In this document: piece after piece, positions 1 to 9,484 of the stretch | Position numbering within the stretch: the first letter of the stretch is position 1 | How the letters are laid out: every line of letters begins with the position of its first letter | DNA from: Gallionella sp. | GTDB lineage: Bacteria > Pseudomonadota > Gammaproteobacteria > Burkholderiales > Gallionellaceae | Assembly: GCA_028689145.1 (NCBI GenBank) | Contig: JAQTWT010000001.1 | Location: 310,001 to 374,000, forward strand | Direction of reading: 5' to 3' | Length of the DNA stretch: 64,000 bases | Position numbers and translations under genes: made by a program | The notes under the pieces: generated by a model | The model's input: the letters and a program-made list of their open reading frames with translations, nothing else | What the model was told of the DNA's origin: nothing | The model's database searches: none

Positions 1-1393
1 AACGCAACAACTGCTCGCGGTCAAACGCCAGCTCTTCCTGCAACTGCACCACACGCTGCGCGGCGCGCAAGCGCGCAAAGAATATCTTTTGCGTAAGCGG
101 CTTGATCATACAATCGTCCGCACCCGCTTCAAAAGCTTCAATGAGCTTGTCCGAACTCCGTTGCGCGGTGAGAATGATGATGTACATGTTGCGCTGATCG
201 TAATTTTCGCGCAGTTTTTTGCACAAAGCGATACCATCCATCTGCGGCATCAGCCAATCGCTGATTACCACTTGTGGCTGCTGCTGCGCAATTACTTTCA
301 GCGCTTCCACGCCGTCGCGAGCCGTCTGCACGCTATGTCCGGCTGCCACCAGCATCGATTTGAACAGGTCAAGCATATTCAGGTCGTGCTCTACCACCAG
401 CACGCGCATCTTGTAATTATCCTGATCGGCATGCGGCCATTGCGGCACCTCTACTTCCGGAGCAATGGCATCGGGCTGCTGGGTCAGCAGTTCGACAAAT
501 GAGGGCATATGCGCAGCCCCCATGTTCATCAGCGCCAGCCAATCCAGCCAATCCACCGCGCAGGCATCGCCAATTTCGATGAGCTCGGCCACCTCGATCG
601 CCACACTTGCCGCCTGCCGCCTGATTTTTGTCACCAGTTTTCCGCGCTCCGCCGGACTCGCCAGGCAAACATCCGCGATCAGTGCCGCGAGGTGCAGCAG
701 ATGCAGCAGCCGCCAGTCGCGCGAACCTTCGGTTACCTTGGCGGTTTCGGGCTGGCGGAAATGCCGCGCAATCATCTGATAAATTTTCGGGAAATGCATA
801 TCGGCAAGCATCGCCTCGCCCAATTCTGCCTGATCACAGCCGAACCTGTCGTGCTCCAGCTTGAGCAACTCCTCCACTGCCTTGCCTTTGGTCTGTGTGA
901 GCAGCTCCCCGTATTCCTTGTGGTGCACCGTGGATAAAGCCAACTGGCCGATATTGCTGAGCAAGCCCAGCACAAAAACTTCCTCTGCGGCCGCTAAACG
1001 CGCATGCGCCGCCAAATGCCGCGCGGCGATTCCGGTCAGCAATGAATGAGTCCAGAAATGCTGGTAGTCGAACTGTTTGCAGGGGCCGTGGCGATAATCC
1101 GCGATGAGCGCAATACCGAGCACCAATTGGCGCAATGCACGCGCACCCAGCACCGTAACGGCATCGGTGATAGTGACGACCGGCCTTGAGGCATTGGCGA
1201 GCAACACATTGGCCGCTCTAATGACCCGCGCACTCAGTGCGGGATCGGCACCGATCAGGCGAACAATATCTTGATTGGATACGTCCTCGCGCTGCGTCAG
1301 ATTAATAACTTCTAGCGCCACACCTTTCGGCGTGGGCAAACGCCCGCTGCTTTTTAGATGCGTCAGTATTGATTGTTCCGCGATGTCTACCAC
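1..1393 (-). CDS. HDOD + receiver-domain regulator, C-terminus cut by window edge
   Basis: Reading the minus strand from a GTG at 1393 gives 464 open codons that run off the window. An AGGGG ribosome site lies about 9 nt upstream of the GTG. The first ~280 residues look like an HDOD domain (IGADPALSARVIRAAN, then LLTGIAARHLA). It is followed by a receiver domain starting near MRVLVVEHD, with phospho-acceptor Asp in VISDWLMPQMDG and the conserved Lys in MIKPL. The protein continues into a helical linker (RVVQLQEELAFDRE) that in related proteins leads to an output domain such as GGDEF, but that part is outside the window. The role is probably signal transduction; the output is unknown. The gene is divergent from the prepilin gene across about 180 nt. 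Confidence 0.8.
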   Translation of the reverse strand, partial: MVDIAEQSILTHLKSSGRLPTPKGVALEVINLTQREDVSNQDIVRLIGADPALSARVIRAANVLLANASRPVVTITDAVTVLGARALRQLVLGIALIADYRHGPCKQFDYQHFWTHSLLTGIAARHLAAHARLAAAEEVFVLGLLSNIGQLALSTVHHKEYGELLTQTKGKAVEELLKLEHDRFGCDQAELGEAMLADMHFPKIYQMIARHFRQPETAKVTEGSRDWRLLHLLHLAALIADVCLASPAERGKLVTKIRRQAASVAIEVAELIEIGDACAVDWLDWLALMNMGAAHMPSFVELLTQQPDAIAPEVEVPQWPHADQDNYKMRVLVVEHDLNMLDLFKSMLVAAGHSVQTARDGVEALKVIAQQQPQVVISDWLMPQMDGIALCKKLRENYDQRNMYIIILTAQRSSDKLIEAFEAGADDCMIKPLTQKIFFARLRAAQRVVQLQEELAFDREQLLR

Positions 1394-1574
1394 GCCACTA
1401 CCCCTAAAGAGTGCTTTTTGATATTTGTAACATTTTACCGCAAATAAGCGCAATAAGTGTGATGCGTCGCGAGAGAAGCATTATACGAATCATGGCGCAC
1501 ATCTGGCCGCACAGTTGCTGTATGCTCCGTGCGGCATCCACCGGCAGGCACGCCTGCAAATAGGAGATCGGCAA

Positions 1575-2282
1575 ATGAAACGCAATCAATCCGGTTTTAC
1601 CCTGATCGAAATCGCAATTGTGCTGGTAATTATCGGCCTGTTGCTGAGCGGCGCGTTGAAGGGGCAGGAACTCATCAACAGCGCGAAGGTCAAGAACTTC
1701 GCCGCTGATTTCAAAAATATTCCGGTATTCCTCTATGGTTATCAGGACAAGTTCAGGGCATTGCCGGGTGATGATTCGACTATCGGTACAGCCAATACCC
1801 ATGTTGCCGGCGCATCAACCTGCAGCCCGGCAGCGGCCGCAAAGTGTGTTGCGGGTAACGGTATTATAGATGGGGCGTGGAACACGCATGGCATTACCGA
1901 CGAAAGCTACCTATTCTGGCAACAAGTACGATTGGCCGGGTTGGCTCCCGGAACTACCACCATTCCCGGCGCGCCCGCCATCGGCGACGGATACCTGCCC
2001 ACCAATGCGGCCGGCGGAGAGATTGGCATCCAGAGCAACGTCAATTTTACGACCATCACAACCAACGCGGCCGGTACCGCCGGCACAGCCATGACGGGTA
2101 CCTATGTGATTTGTTCGCAGGGCATTCTGGGGAAATTTGTCAGGCAACTGGACATCACACTGGATGACGGCAACACCGACGCGGGCTCGATGCGTACGCT
2201 TGATCCCGCTGCCGCGGGCAAATCCATCATCATCGGCGGGGTTCAGGACGGCCAGACCTATACCGTCTGCATGGGGGTTTAA
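1575..2282 (+). CDS. Type IV prepilin-like (pseudopilin) protein
   Basis: The 235-residue product begins with a classical type III (prepilin) signal: short basic MKRNQSG, cleavage before FTLIE with Glu at +5, then a hydrophobic helix (IAIVLVIIGLLLSGAL). An AGGAG ribosome site 9 nt before ATG 1575 decides the start. The rest of the protein is a globular domain rich in Ala, Gly and Thr, with four scattered cysteines (two in the 80s, one in YVICSQG, one in YTVCMGV) that could form disulfides. The family is assembled by type IV pilus or type II secretion machinery at the inner membrane. No assembly genes are nearby, so whether this is a major pilin, a minor pilin or a pseudopilin cannot be decided. 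Confidence 0.8.
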   Translation: MKRNQSGFTLIEIAIVLVIIGLLLSGALKGQELINSAKVKNFAADFKNIPVFLYGYQDKFRALPGDDSTIGTANTHVAGASTCSPAAAAKCVAGNGIIDGAWNTHGITDESYLFWQQVRLAGLAPGTTTIPGAPAIGDGYLPTNAAGGEIGIQSNVNFTTITTNAAGTAGTAMTGTYVICSQGILGKFVRQLDITLDDGNTDAGSMRTLDPAAAGKSIIIGGVQDGQTYTVCMGV

Positions 2283-2298
2283 TTCCAACAGGAATCAC

Positions 2299-2349
2299 GT
2301 AGGGTGCGTTCACGCACCGGTTAGCAATGGTGCGTAGAACGCACCCTAC
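2299..2349. repeat. GTAGG...CCTAC palindromic intergenic repeat
   Basis: A 51-bp inverted repeat with arms GTAGGGTGCGTT and AACGCACCCTAC lies between the convergent prepilin and antiporter genes. The ends match the other GTAGG/CCTAC elements of the window. It could act as a bidirectional transcription stop, but there is no clear T-run. Confidence 0.7.
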
Positions 2350-2358
2350 GAAATTTTC

Positions 2359-4329
2359 TCATCCTTTTTGTAGTCTTGCTTCAGCCTGCTGCAACGCCTC
2401 CGGCAAGCCGAGCAATACCAGCACGTCGCCAGCCTGCAATAGCATTTCCTCGCTCGGTTTGGCTCCGCGTACGCCATGCCGCCGCACCGCATTGACATCG
2501 ACACTCAGCGTATCCAGGCCAACCTCGCGCAGTCTTTTGCCGACTGCAGCGGAGTCTTTTTTAAGCAGTACGCTCAGGAAGCGCGACTGCAGTCTTTCGC
2601 TGGTTTCCTCCGCCTCGTGTTGCGCGGTGCGGAAATAACCGCTAAAGACCGAATAACGGCGCGCACGGCTTTCCTGAACACGGCGAATCACGCGGCTAAG
2701 CGGTACCCCCGCCATCAGCAGCGTCTGCGAGGCAAGCATGACACTGCCTTCCAATACCTCGGCGACCACCTCGGCTGCACCGGCTTCTTTTAATGCCTCC
2801 ACATGCGTGTCGTCATTGGTGCGCACCACTACCGGCAAATCCGGACGAAGCTCCTTGACATGGCGCAGGATTGCCAGCGAAGAATGCTTGTCCTTGTAGG
2901 AAATCACCAGTGCCTTGGCGCGCATCAAACCTGCCGCGATCAGCACTTCGCGTTTGGCGGCGTTGCCGTACACCACCTTCTTTTTGGCTTCAAGGGCAAC
3001 ACTGACGCGGCGCGAATCCAGGTCCAGCGCAATGAATTGCAAATGCTCCTCTTCCAGGAATCGCGCCAGCGTGCCGCCGCTGCGGCCATAGCCGCAAATG
3101 ATGACATGACCGTTGCTGCCCATACTTTGAACGGCGATCTGGTGTATCTGCATGGCGCGGTCGGTCCATTCGGCGGACGAAAAACGTCTGGCAATGGCTT
3201 CGCCGTGCTGTATTAAAAATGGTGCGGCCAGCATGGAAAGCAGCATCGCCGCCAGAGCGATTTGCATGGTCGCGTCATTGAGCAGGTGCGCGCCGTCCGC
3301 CAGCGTCAACAGCACGAAGCCGAATTCACCGGCCTGTGCCAAGCCGATCGCGCTGCGCAACGCCACCCCCCATTCGCCTTCAAATGCCTTTGCCAGCAGT
3401 GCCACGACCAGAGCCTTGAACAGGATCAGTGCCAGCAATGCCAATAGTATCCAGCCGAAATCTTCCACCACCAGCCCCAAATTTAGCTTCATGCCGATGG
3501 TGACGAAAAACAGACCGAGCAGTACATCGCGGAACGGTTTGATGTCCTCTTCAACCTGATAGCGGTATTCTGTTTCCGAGATCAGCATGCCCGCGACAAA
3601 TGCCCCCAGCGCCAGTGAAAGCCCCGCCAATTCGGTGAAAAATGCCAAACCCAGCGTGATGAGCAACACGTTGAGCATGAACAATTCGGAGGATTTTTGC
3701 CGCGCCACAACGTGGAACCATTGGCGCATAATGTGCTGGCCGAACACCAGCAGTACCAGCAAAACTATTGCCGCCTTGAGCGTCGCATAACCGAGCGTGG
3801 CGTAAAGATCGTCCGGATTGGAAGCCAGCGCGGGGATAATAATCAGCAGCGGGACGACGGCCAGATCCTGAAACAGCAGCACCCCCATCATTTGCTGGCC
3901 GTAAGGCAGATTCAGTTCGGCGCGTTCGACCAGCATCTTGCTGACAATGGCCGTGGAAGACATCGCCAGTACACCGCCCAACGCCAGACCGGCACGCCAA
4001 TCCAGGCCGAACGCGGAAGCGGCTGCGACAACCAGCAATATGGTTACAATTACTTGCGCGCCGCCCAATCCGAATACGGTGCGCTTCATCGCCATCAGGC
4101 GTGTCAGGCTGAATTCCAGACCGATGCTGAACATCAGGAACACCACTCCGAATTCGGCGAGATGCTGCGTCTCCACCGCATCGGGTATCCAAGCCAGCGC
4201 GTGCGGGCCGATCAGGATGCCAACCGCGAGATAACCCAGCATCACCGGCAGATGCAGGATACGGCACAACACCACCACCACCACGGCGGTGGCCAGCAGA
4301 ATAAGAACCAAAGAGAGCGAGCTTTCCAT
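2359..4329 (-). CDS. KefB/KefC-type monovalent cation:proton antiporter (CPA2)
   Basis: About 656 residues. An N-terminal Na+/H+-exchanger domain of roughly twelve membrane segments (to about residue 375) is followed by a TrkA-N nucleotide-binding fold with the glycine motif IICGYGRSGG near residue 405, and a C-terminal TrkA-C domain (DVLVLLGLPEAL near the end). Family members exchange K+ or Na+ for H+ across the inner membrane, gated by the cytosolic domains. ATG 4329 was chosen because MESSLSLVLILL matches the usual family start; a TTG at 4401 would add 24 residues with no better ribosome site. It lies downstream of spoT on the same strand. The transported ion cannot be told from sequence. 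Confidence 0.85.
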   Translation of the reverse strand: MESSLSLVLILLATAVVVVVLCRILHLPVMLGYLAVGILIGPHALAWIPDAVETQHLAEFGVVFLMFSIGLEFSLTRLMAMKRTVFGLGGAQVIVTILLVVAAASAFGLDWRAGLALGGVLAMSSTAIVSKMLVERAELNLPYGQQMMGVLLFQDLAVVPLLIIIPALASNPDDLYATLGYATLKAAIVLLVLLVFGQHIMRQWFHVVARQKSSELFMLNVLLITLGLAFFTELAGLSLALGAFVAGMLISETEYRYQVEEDIKPFRDVLLGLFFVTIGMKLNLGLVVEDFGWILLALLALILFKALVVALLAKAFEGEWGVALRSAIGLAQAGEFGFVLLTLADGAHLLNDATMQIALAAMLLSMLAAPFLIQHGEAIARRFSSAEWTDRAMQIHQIAVQSMGSNGHVIICGYGRSGGTLARFLEEEHLQFIALDLDSRRVSVALEAKKKVVYGNAAKREVLIAAGLMRAKALVISYKDKHSSLAILRHVKELRPDLPVVVRTNDDTHVEALKEAGAAEVVAEVLEGSVMLASQTLLMAGVPLSRVIRRVQESRARRYSVFSGYFRTAQHEAEETSERLQSRFLSVLLKKDSAAVGKRLREVGLDTLSVDVNAVRRHGVRGAKPSEEMLLQAGDVLVLLGLPEALQQAEARLQKG

Positions 4330-4470
4330 CGGATTGAATGCGTTATTGATTTCTACCGTGATAATGCCGCACAAAAGCGCGATATGCAAAATTTTCGGCA
4401 AGCGGCTGCAAGGAAAATTAAAACCGGCGTTCCAATCAACCCGGTAACGGGCCGGACAAATTCAGAAGGG

Positions 4471-6570
4471 CTAGCGGATGATGCGCATTACTTCCGGTAT
4501 TTTACGCAGGCTGCGGATGACATTGGCGAGATGCAGGCGGTTATTCACCTGCAGGGTGAAATGCAAAGCGGTGTAGGCACCTTCGTTGGTGAAATTGACG
4601 TTCTCGATATTGGATTCCGCCTCGGCAATCGCGGCGGCAACTTTTGCCAGCACCCCGCGCTGGTTGGCGACCACCAGCTTGATGCTGACATCGAAGGGGC
4701 GGGTAATATTTTTGTCCCAGATTACATCCAGCCATTGCTCGCCGCTGCCGCGTCCTTTGCGCAATGCAGGACAGTCGTGGGTATGCACCATCAGGCCCTG
4801 ACCGCTCTTGATCACACCGATGATCGGGTCGCCCGGAATCGGTCGGCAGCATTTTGCAAATTGCACTGCCATCCCTTCCGTGCCCTGTATCGTGATGACG
4901 GCATTGGCCGCCGTTTCACTCGCTACGGTTTCGCCGACGCGCGCCAACTGCCGTGCCACTACCATGTTGAGGCGACGCCCCAACCCGATATCGGCCAGTA
5001 TGTCCTGGCGCGATTTTGTGCCGGTATCCTTGAGCAATTTATCCCAGTGCGCCTCATCCATCTCCTGCGGATTGATCCCCAAGGCGTGCAAGGCCTGATT
5101 GAGCATGCGTTCGCCGAATTGCGCGGATTCTCCGGATTGCATGGTCTTGAGAAAATGGCGGATATGGCCACGCGCCTTGCTGGTGGTAACGTAACCCAAC
5201 CATGCCGGATTCGGCTTGGCGTAAGGTGCGGTGACGATTTCCACGCGGTCACCGTTTCTGAGTTCGGTGCGCAGCGGCACCATTTCATGATTCACCTTGA
5301 CGGCAATGCAATGGTTGCCAATGTCGGTATGCACGCTGTAAGCAAAGTCCACCGCCGTCGCGCCACGCGGCAACGAGAGTATCTTGCCTTTGGGCGTGAA
5401 CACATACACCTCGTCGGGGAACAGATCCACCTTGAGGTGCTCCAGGAATTCAGAGGAATCGCTGCTCTGGCTCAAGCTTTCCAGCAGCTCCTGCAACCAT
5501 TGGTGGGTCTTCTTGTGCAGGTCATTGATCGAAAAGTGCCCGCTCTTGTACAGCCAATGCGATGCCACACCGGCAGCGGCGATCCGGTGCATCTCGTGGG
5601 TGCGTATCTGAATCTCGATGGGCGTGCCGAACGGTCCGAATAGCGTAGTATGCAGCGACTGGTAGCCGTTCACTTTCGGGATCGCGATGTAATCCTTGAA
5701 CTTGCCGGGAATCGGTTTGTACAAGCCGTGCAGCACGCCCAGCGCCACATAGCATGAAGCGAAATCGTCCACCAGCACGCGAAAACCGTAGATATCCAAC
5801 ACTTCGGCAAAGGCCAGCGATTTGCTTTGCATCTTTTTGTAGATGCTGTAGATGTTCTTTTCGCGACCGGTAACATCCGCTTGGATGTGCTGCTCGGCGA
5901 GCCGCAGCCGTACCGCATCAAGTATCTTGCCGAGCACTTCGCGGCGGTTGCCGCGCGCGACTTTGAGCGCCTTGGAGAGCACCGCATAGCGGTTGGGATG
6001 CAGGTATTTGAAACTCAAGTCCTGCAGCTCGTGGTAGATATCGTTCAGACCGAGGCGATTGGAGATCGGCGCGTAGATTTCCATAGTCTCGCGGGCGATG
6101 CGTTCGCATTTGTCGTGCGGCATAGCTCCCAGCGTGCGCATGTTGTGCAGGCGATCCGCCAGTTTGATAAGGATGACGCGCACATCGCGCGCCATTGCCA
6201 GCAGCATCTTGCGGAAATTTTCCGCGTCAGCATCTTCGCGGGTTTCAAAGCGGATCCGTTCCAGCTTGCTCAGCCCGTCTACCAGTTCCGCGACCGGCTT
6301 GCCAAATTTTTCGGCGACCTGCTCCGGGGTTACCTCGGTGTCTTCCACCACATCGTGCAGCAATGCGGCAATGATAGCTTGCACATCGAGGTGCAGCGTG
6401 GTGAGAATGCGCGCTACAGCAATCGGATGGGAAATGTACGGGTCGCCGGACTGTCGCTTTTGCCCCTGATGGGCGGCACAGCTGAATTCAATCGCTTCGC
6501 GGATGTGTTCGACATCCTGCGGTTTAAGATAGCCGGATACTTCCCCGATGAGCAGTTCTGCGTCGGCCAT
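4471..6570 (-). CDS. spoT: Bifunctional (p)ppGpp synthetase/hydrolase SpoT
   Basis: The 699-residue protein has the full RelA/SpoT layout. An N-terminal HD hydrolase domain carries an intact LLHDVVEDTE motif near residue 70. The nucleotidyltransferase domain contains GREKNIYSIYKKM, the KFKD (RXKD-type) segment of bifunctional enzymes and EIQIRT. A TGS domain begins at VYVFTPKGKI, and a C-terminal ACT domain ends in RSLRKIPEVMRIIR. The intact HD box together with the RXKD-type loop supports both ppGpp synthesis and degradation. It is downstream of rpoZ and gmk, the usual proteobacterial order, but a 192-bp element separates it from rpoZ. Confidence 0.95.
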   Translation of the reverse strand: MADAELLIGEVSGYLKPQDVEHIREAIEFSCAAHQGQKRQSGDPYISHPIAVARILTTLHLDVQAIIAALLHDVVEDTEVTPEQVAEKFGKPVAELVDGLSKLERIRFETREDADAENFRKMLLAMARDVRVILIKLADRLHNMRTLGAMPHDKCERIARETMEIYAPISNRLGLNDIYHELQDLSFKYLHPNRYAVLSKALKVARGNRREVLGKILDAVRLRLAEQHIQADVTGREKNIYSIYKKMQSKSLAFAEVLDIYGFRVLVDDFASCYVALGVLHGLYKPIPGKFKDYIAIPKVNGYQSLHTTLFGPFGTPIEIQIRTHEMHRIAAAGVASHWLYKSGHFSINDLHKKTHQWLQELLESLSQSSDSSEFLEHLKVDLFPDEVYVFTPKGKILSLPRGATAVDFAYSVHTDIGNHCIAVKVNHEMVPLRTELRNGDRVEIVTAPYAKPNPAWLGYVTTSKARGHIRHFLKTMQSGESAQFGERMLNQALHALGINPQEMDEAHWDKLLKDTGTKSRQDILADIGLGRRLNMVVARQLARVGETVASETAANAVITIQGTEGMAVQFAKCCRPIPGDPIIGVIKSGQGLMVHTHDCPALRKGRGSGEQWLDVIWDKNITRPFDVSIKLVVANQRGVLAKVAAAIAEAESNIENVNFTNEGAYTALHFTLQVNNRLHLANVIRSLRKIPEVMRIIR

Positions 6571-6586
6571 GTGAAATCACGGTATT

Positions 6587-6778
6587 AACAGGGGGTTGAA
6601 AAACGTAGCGAGCGACGGAAGAGCAAGGCGCGAAAGGGCGAAGTGGGTCTGGCAGGGATGTGCGGCCCGCCGTTGCCGCACAACTCGCAAAAAGCGGAGT
6701 TTACTTTCGGGTAAAGAGCATTTTGAGTCCTTGAGCAACGCAGCTATTCCGAGCGCAGTAGTTTTTAAACCCCCTGTT
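6587..6778. mobile_element. 192-bp MITE-like element with terminal inverted repeats
   Basis: The rpoZ-spoT gap begins with AACAGGGGGTTGAAAAAC (6587-6604) and ends with GTTTTTAAACCCCCTGTT (6761-6778). These are inverted copies matching at 17 of 18 positions. The inner sequence encodes nothing convincing. One end abuts the rpoZ stop codon directly. Size, perfect-looking ends and lack of a gene suggest a non-autonomous miniature transposable element, but no clear target duplication was recognised. Confidence 0.5.
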
Positions 6779-6985
6779 TTATGCTTGACCGCGGTTGAGA
6801 ATTTCCTTGCCCACCTTGCCTTCGCTGATTTCACGCAGCGCGACGACGGTTGGTTTGTCATTGCTCTCCCCGACCAGGTGGTTTGCACCGTTGGACAACT
6901 GGCGCGCGCGATAAGCGGCAACCAGCGTCAGTTCAAAGCGGTTCGGGATTTGGGTGAGACATTCTTCGACGGTGATACGGGCCAT
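6779..6985 (-). CDS. rpoZ: RNA polymerase omega subunit
   Basis: The 68-residue protein starts [10 protein letters not shown] and contains the omega signature [16 protein letters not shown] followed by [10 protein letters not shown]. Omega helps fold and retain the beta-prime subunit of RNA polymerase and forms part of a ppGpp site, consistent with its position between gmk and spoT. A GGAG ribosome site lies about 8 nt before ATG 6985, and gmk ends only 3 nt upstream, so the two are probably co-transcribed. The stop codon touches the MITE-like element. Confidence 0.95.
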   Translation of the reverse strand: MARITVEECLTQIPNRFELTLVAAYRARQLSNGANHLVGESNDKPTVVALREISEGKVGKEILNRGQA

Positions 6986-6988
6986 GAT

Positions 6989-7606
6989 TTACTCCGGGTG
7001 TTGTAACTGGTTAATTAATTTCTGATGGCGGGTCAATTGCGAGGTACAGCGCAGTTTGGTGGAAAGCACCACGGCATCCAGTTCGCGCAATGCCTGATTC
7101 AGATTGTCGTTGATAATAACATAATCAAATTCCGCGACATGGGCAACATCGCCATGCACCGCTGCCAGACGCTTGGCAATCACCTCCTCGTTGTCCTTGC
7201 CGCGCCATTTCAGTCGCTGTTCCAGCGCCTCCATGGACGGCGGCAGGATAAAAATGCTGATGCACGCCGGGAATAGTCGGCGTACTTGCGCGGCTCCCTG
7301 CCAGTCTATTTCCAGCAGCACATCGCGCCCCTGGGTATTTCTCTGGCTGATCCAGGCTTGCGATGTGCCGTAAAGATTGCCGTAGACTTCCGCGCTTTCC
7401 AGAAATTCGCCGCGTTCCGCCATCGCGAGAAAAGTTTCGCGGCTGACAAAATGATAATCCTTGCCATCGGTTTCTCCCGGACGCGGCGCGCGCGTGGTAA
7501 AGGAAATCGACAGGTCGATCTGCGGATTGATGTTAAGCAGGGCATGCACCAAGCTGGTTTTCCCCGCACCGGAAGGCGCGCTGATGACAAATAAATTTCC
7601 CGACAT
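6989..7606 (-). CDS. gmk: Guanylate kinase
   Basis: The 205-residue product converts GMP to GDP with ATP. The P-loop SAPSGAGKTSL is at residues 9-19, followed by the GMP-binding segment FTTRAPRPGETDGKDYHFVS. Length and motifs are typical of the family. The start is supported by a CAGGAG ribosome site before ATG 7606. It is closely packed with yicC upstream (15 nt) and rpoZ downstream, the conserved proteobacterial arrangement. Confidence 0.95.
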   Translation of the reverse strand: MSGNLFVISAPSGAGKTSLVHALLNINPQIDLSISFTTRAPRPGETDGKDYHFVSRETFLAMAERGEFLESAEVYGNLYGTSQAWISQRNTQGRDVLLEIDWQGAAQVRRLFPACISIFILPPSMEALEQRLKWRGKDNEEVIAKRLAAVHGDVAHVAEFDYVIINDNLNQALRELDAVVLSTKLRCTSQLTRHQKLINQLQHPE

Positions 7607-7621
7607 ATTTTACTCCTGGGT

Positions 7622-8500
7622 TTACTCCAGATTTTGAATTTGCTCGCGCATCTGCTCGATGAGTATTTTCATTTCCATCGCGCTGCGCGAGACTTCCGCA
7701 TCCACCGATTTTGAACCGAGGGTATTGGCTTCCCGGTTCAGCTCCTGCATCAAAAAGTCCAGCCGTTTACCCACCGCGCCGCCTTGCGCAAGTATCCGGC
7801 GCATTTCGGTAAGGTGGCTGGCCAGCCGCGACAATTCTTCATCCACATCGATCTTGCCGGCAAACAGCGTGATCTCCTGACGAACGCGCTCGTCCCATGC
7901 GTCATTTGCCGGTGCGTTTTGCATCGCATCGCGCAGCCGCGCAACCAGTTTTTGCTCGTAAGCGGCAATTGCGGCGGGGACATGCGGCATTACGCCGGTG
8001 CGCAACGCTTCGATTTTGTCCACGCGCTGCAACAAAAAGTCTTTGAGTTTTTCGCCTTCGCGGGCGCGTGATGCGGAAAACTCCTGCAACACTTCCTGCA
8101 GCAGGCCGAGCAGCGCGGCGCGCAATTCATCGGCGGAGGCTGTCGGTGTTTCGAGCACGCCATTCCAACGCAGCACATCGGCCACGCTCAACGAACGGGC
8201 ATCCGGCAGCGCGTCCTGCACTTCCCTGCTCCAAGCGGCGAGCTGTTTTAGCAGATCGCGATTCAACGCCGCGCCGCTTTGCGCACCGCGCGCCGCGTAA
8301 TTGATGCGGCATTCCACCTTGCCGCGCTGCAACGGTGCGGTGATCGCTTCGCGCAACGCGCCTTCGAAACCGCGCAGTTCGTCCGGCATGCGCAACTGGA
8401 TATCCAGATAACGGTGGTTAACGGCGCGCAGTTCCAGCGTCAGCGAGCCGCTGTCGAGTTCCGCGCTGGCGGTGGCATAACCGGTCATGCTTAAAATCAT
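7622..8500 (-). CDS. yicC: YicC/YloC family endoribonuclease-like protein
   Basis: 292 residues from ATG 8500, which is preceded by GGAGCGG; the start MILSMTGYA is the family signature. The C-terminal half carries the conserved block GKRLDFLMQELNREANTLGSKS. Family members are reported RNases involved in sRNA/mRNA turnover. The gene is next to gmk, as in many proteobacteria. An upstream ATG at 8542 would add 14 residues that do not fit the family. It diverges from the phosphatase gene across about 80 nt. Confidence 0.9.
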   Translation of the reverse strand: MILSMTGYATASAELDSGSLTLELRAVNHRYLDIQLRMPDELRGFEGALREAITAPLQRGKVECRINYAARGAQSGAALNRDLLKQLAAWSREVQDALPDARSLSVADVLRWNGVLETPTASADELRAALLGLLQEVLQEFSASRAREGEKLKDFLLQRVDKIEALRTGVMPHVPAAIAAYEQKLVARLRDAMQNAPANDAWDERVRQEITLFAGKIDVDEELSRLASHLTEMRRILAQGGAVGKRLDFLMQELNREANTLGSKSVDAEVSRSAMEMKILIEQMREQIQNLE

Positions 8501-8582
8501 GGTAGAACCGCTCCAAATAAAAAGGCTGTGCTGGAACGGCACATTATATTACGATTGCGGCCCGCAAGTTTCCAGTTAGCCC

Positions 8583-9380
8583 ATGAATTTCTCGATATAC
8601 CAGGCCAGCCACATCGGCAACCGCAAATACAACCAGGATCGCGCCGCGTACGCATACAGCAGCGAGGCTGTGCTATTGCTGCTGGCGGACGGCATGGGCG
8701 GGCATTTGCACGGCGAGCTGGCGGCAGAATCGACCATCGGTTTTTTTGCCGAAGCATTCGAACGGGATGCGCAGCTGCGCATTGCCGATCCGGAGAAATT
8801 TCTCGCGGAAACCATGCGTCATGCGCACGAGTTCATCATGGCGATCCCGCATGACAAAACGCTGGGCAAAGGCATGCCTGGCACCACCTGCGTGGCCGCG
8901 CTGATCCAGGATGGCACAATATACAGCGGGCACGTCGGCGATTCGCGTCTCTATGTGCTGCGCGATGGCGCGGTATTGGCCAGAACACGCGACCACTCGA
9001 TGGTGCAGCAATGGCTGGATTGGGGCATGATTACCGCCGAGGAAGCGCGTGTTCATCCGCAGCGCAACCGGATCACCAATTGTCTCGGTGGTCTCGATAC
9101 CCTGTTTTATATGGAGCCCGGCAAACCCGTCGCGCTGCAATCCGGCGATGTGCTGCTGCTCGCCAGCGACGGTCTGTGGGGGCCGTTCCTCGATGAGGAG
9201 CTGATTAAAGCTTTCGCCGCAAAACCCGTTTCCGGGGCGCTGGATAGCCTCATCGCACTGGCGCTGGAGCGCGAAGACGGCAAATCAGACAATGTCACCG
9301 GCGTGGCGATGCGCTGGGGGGACAGCGAGACCGCCCACGACACCGCGCAGCCGGTTTGCCATATTCTGGAAATCACCTAA
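8583..9380 (+). CDS. PP2C-type serine/threonine protein phosphatase
   Basis: The 265-residue cytosolic protein carries the metal-binding and core motifs of the PPM/PP2C family: NQDR near residue 18, LLADGMGG, GTTCVAAL, GHVGDSRLYVLR and KSDNVTGVAM. All metal-coordinating aspartates appear present, so it is probably an active Mn2+/Mg2+-dependent phosphatase. No partner kinase is adjacent. It is divergent from yicC and upstream of rph. Confidence 0.9.
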   Translation: MNFSIYQASHIGNRKYNQDRAAYAYSSEAVLLLLADGMGGHLHGELAAESTIGFFAEAFERDAQLRIADPEKFLAETMRHAHEFIMAIPHDKTLGKGMPGTTCVAALIQDGTIYSGHVGDSRLYVLRDGAVLARTRDHSMVQQWLDWGMITAEEARVHPQRNRITNCLGGLDTLFYMEPGKPVALQSGDVLLLASDGLWGPFLDEELIKAFAAKPVSGALDSLIALALEREDGKSDNVTGVAMRWGDSETAHDTAQPVCHILEIT

Positions 9381-9484
9381 GATTCGGGAAGTAGGGAGTA
9401 GAACGGCACTTTGTGCCTCAGTGGTAAGCAAAAAACCCACTCCCCACTTGCTACTAAACACTATCCACTAACCAGGAATTCACC

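Noticed and set aside
3697-5643. 648-codon plus-strand open frame
   Set aside because: Antisense to the KefB-like and spoT genes, spans both, low-complexity His/Gln-rich translation; a codon-structure shadow.
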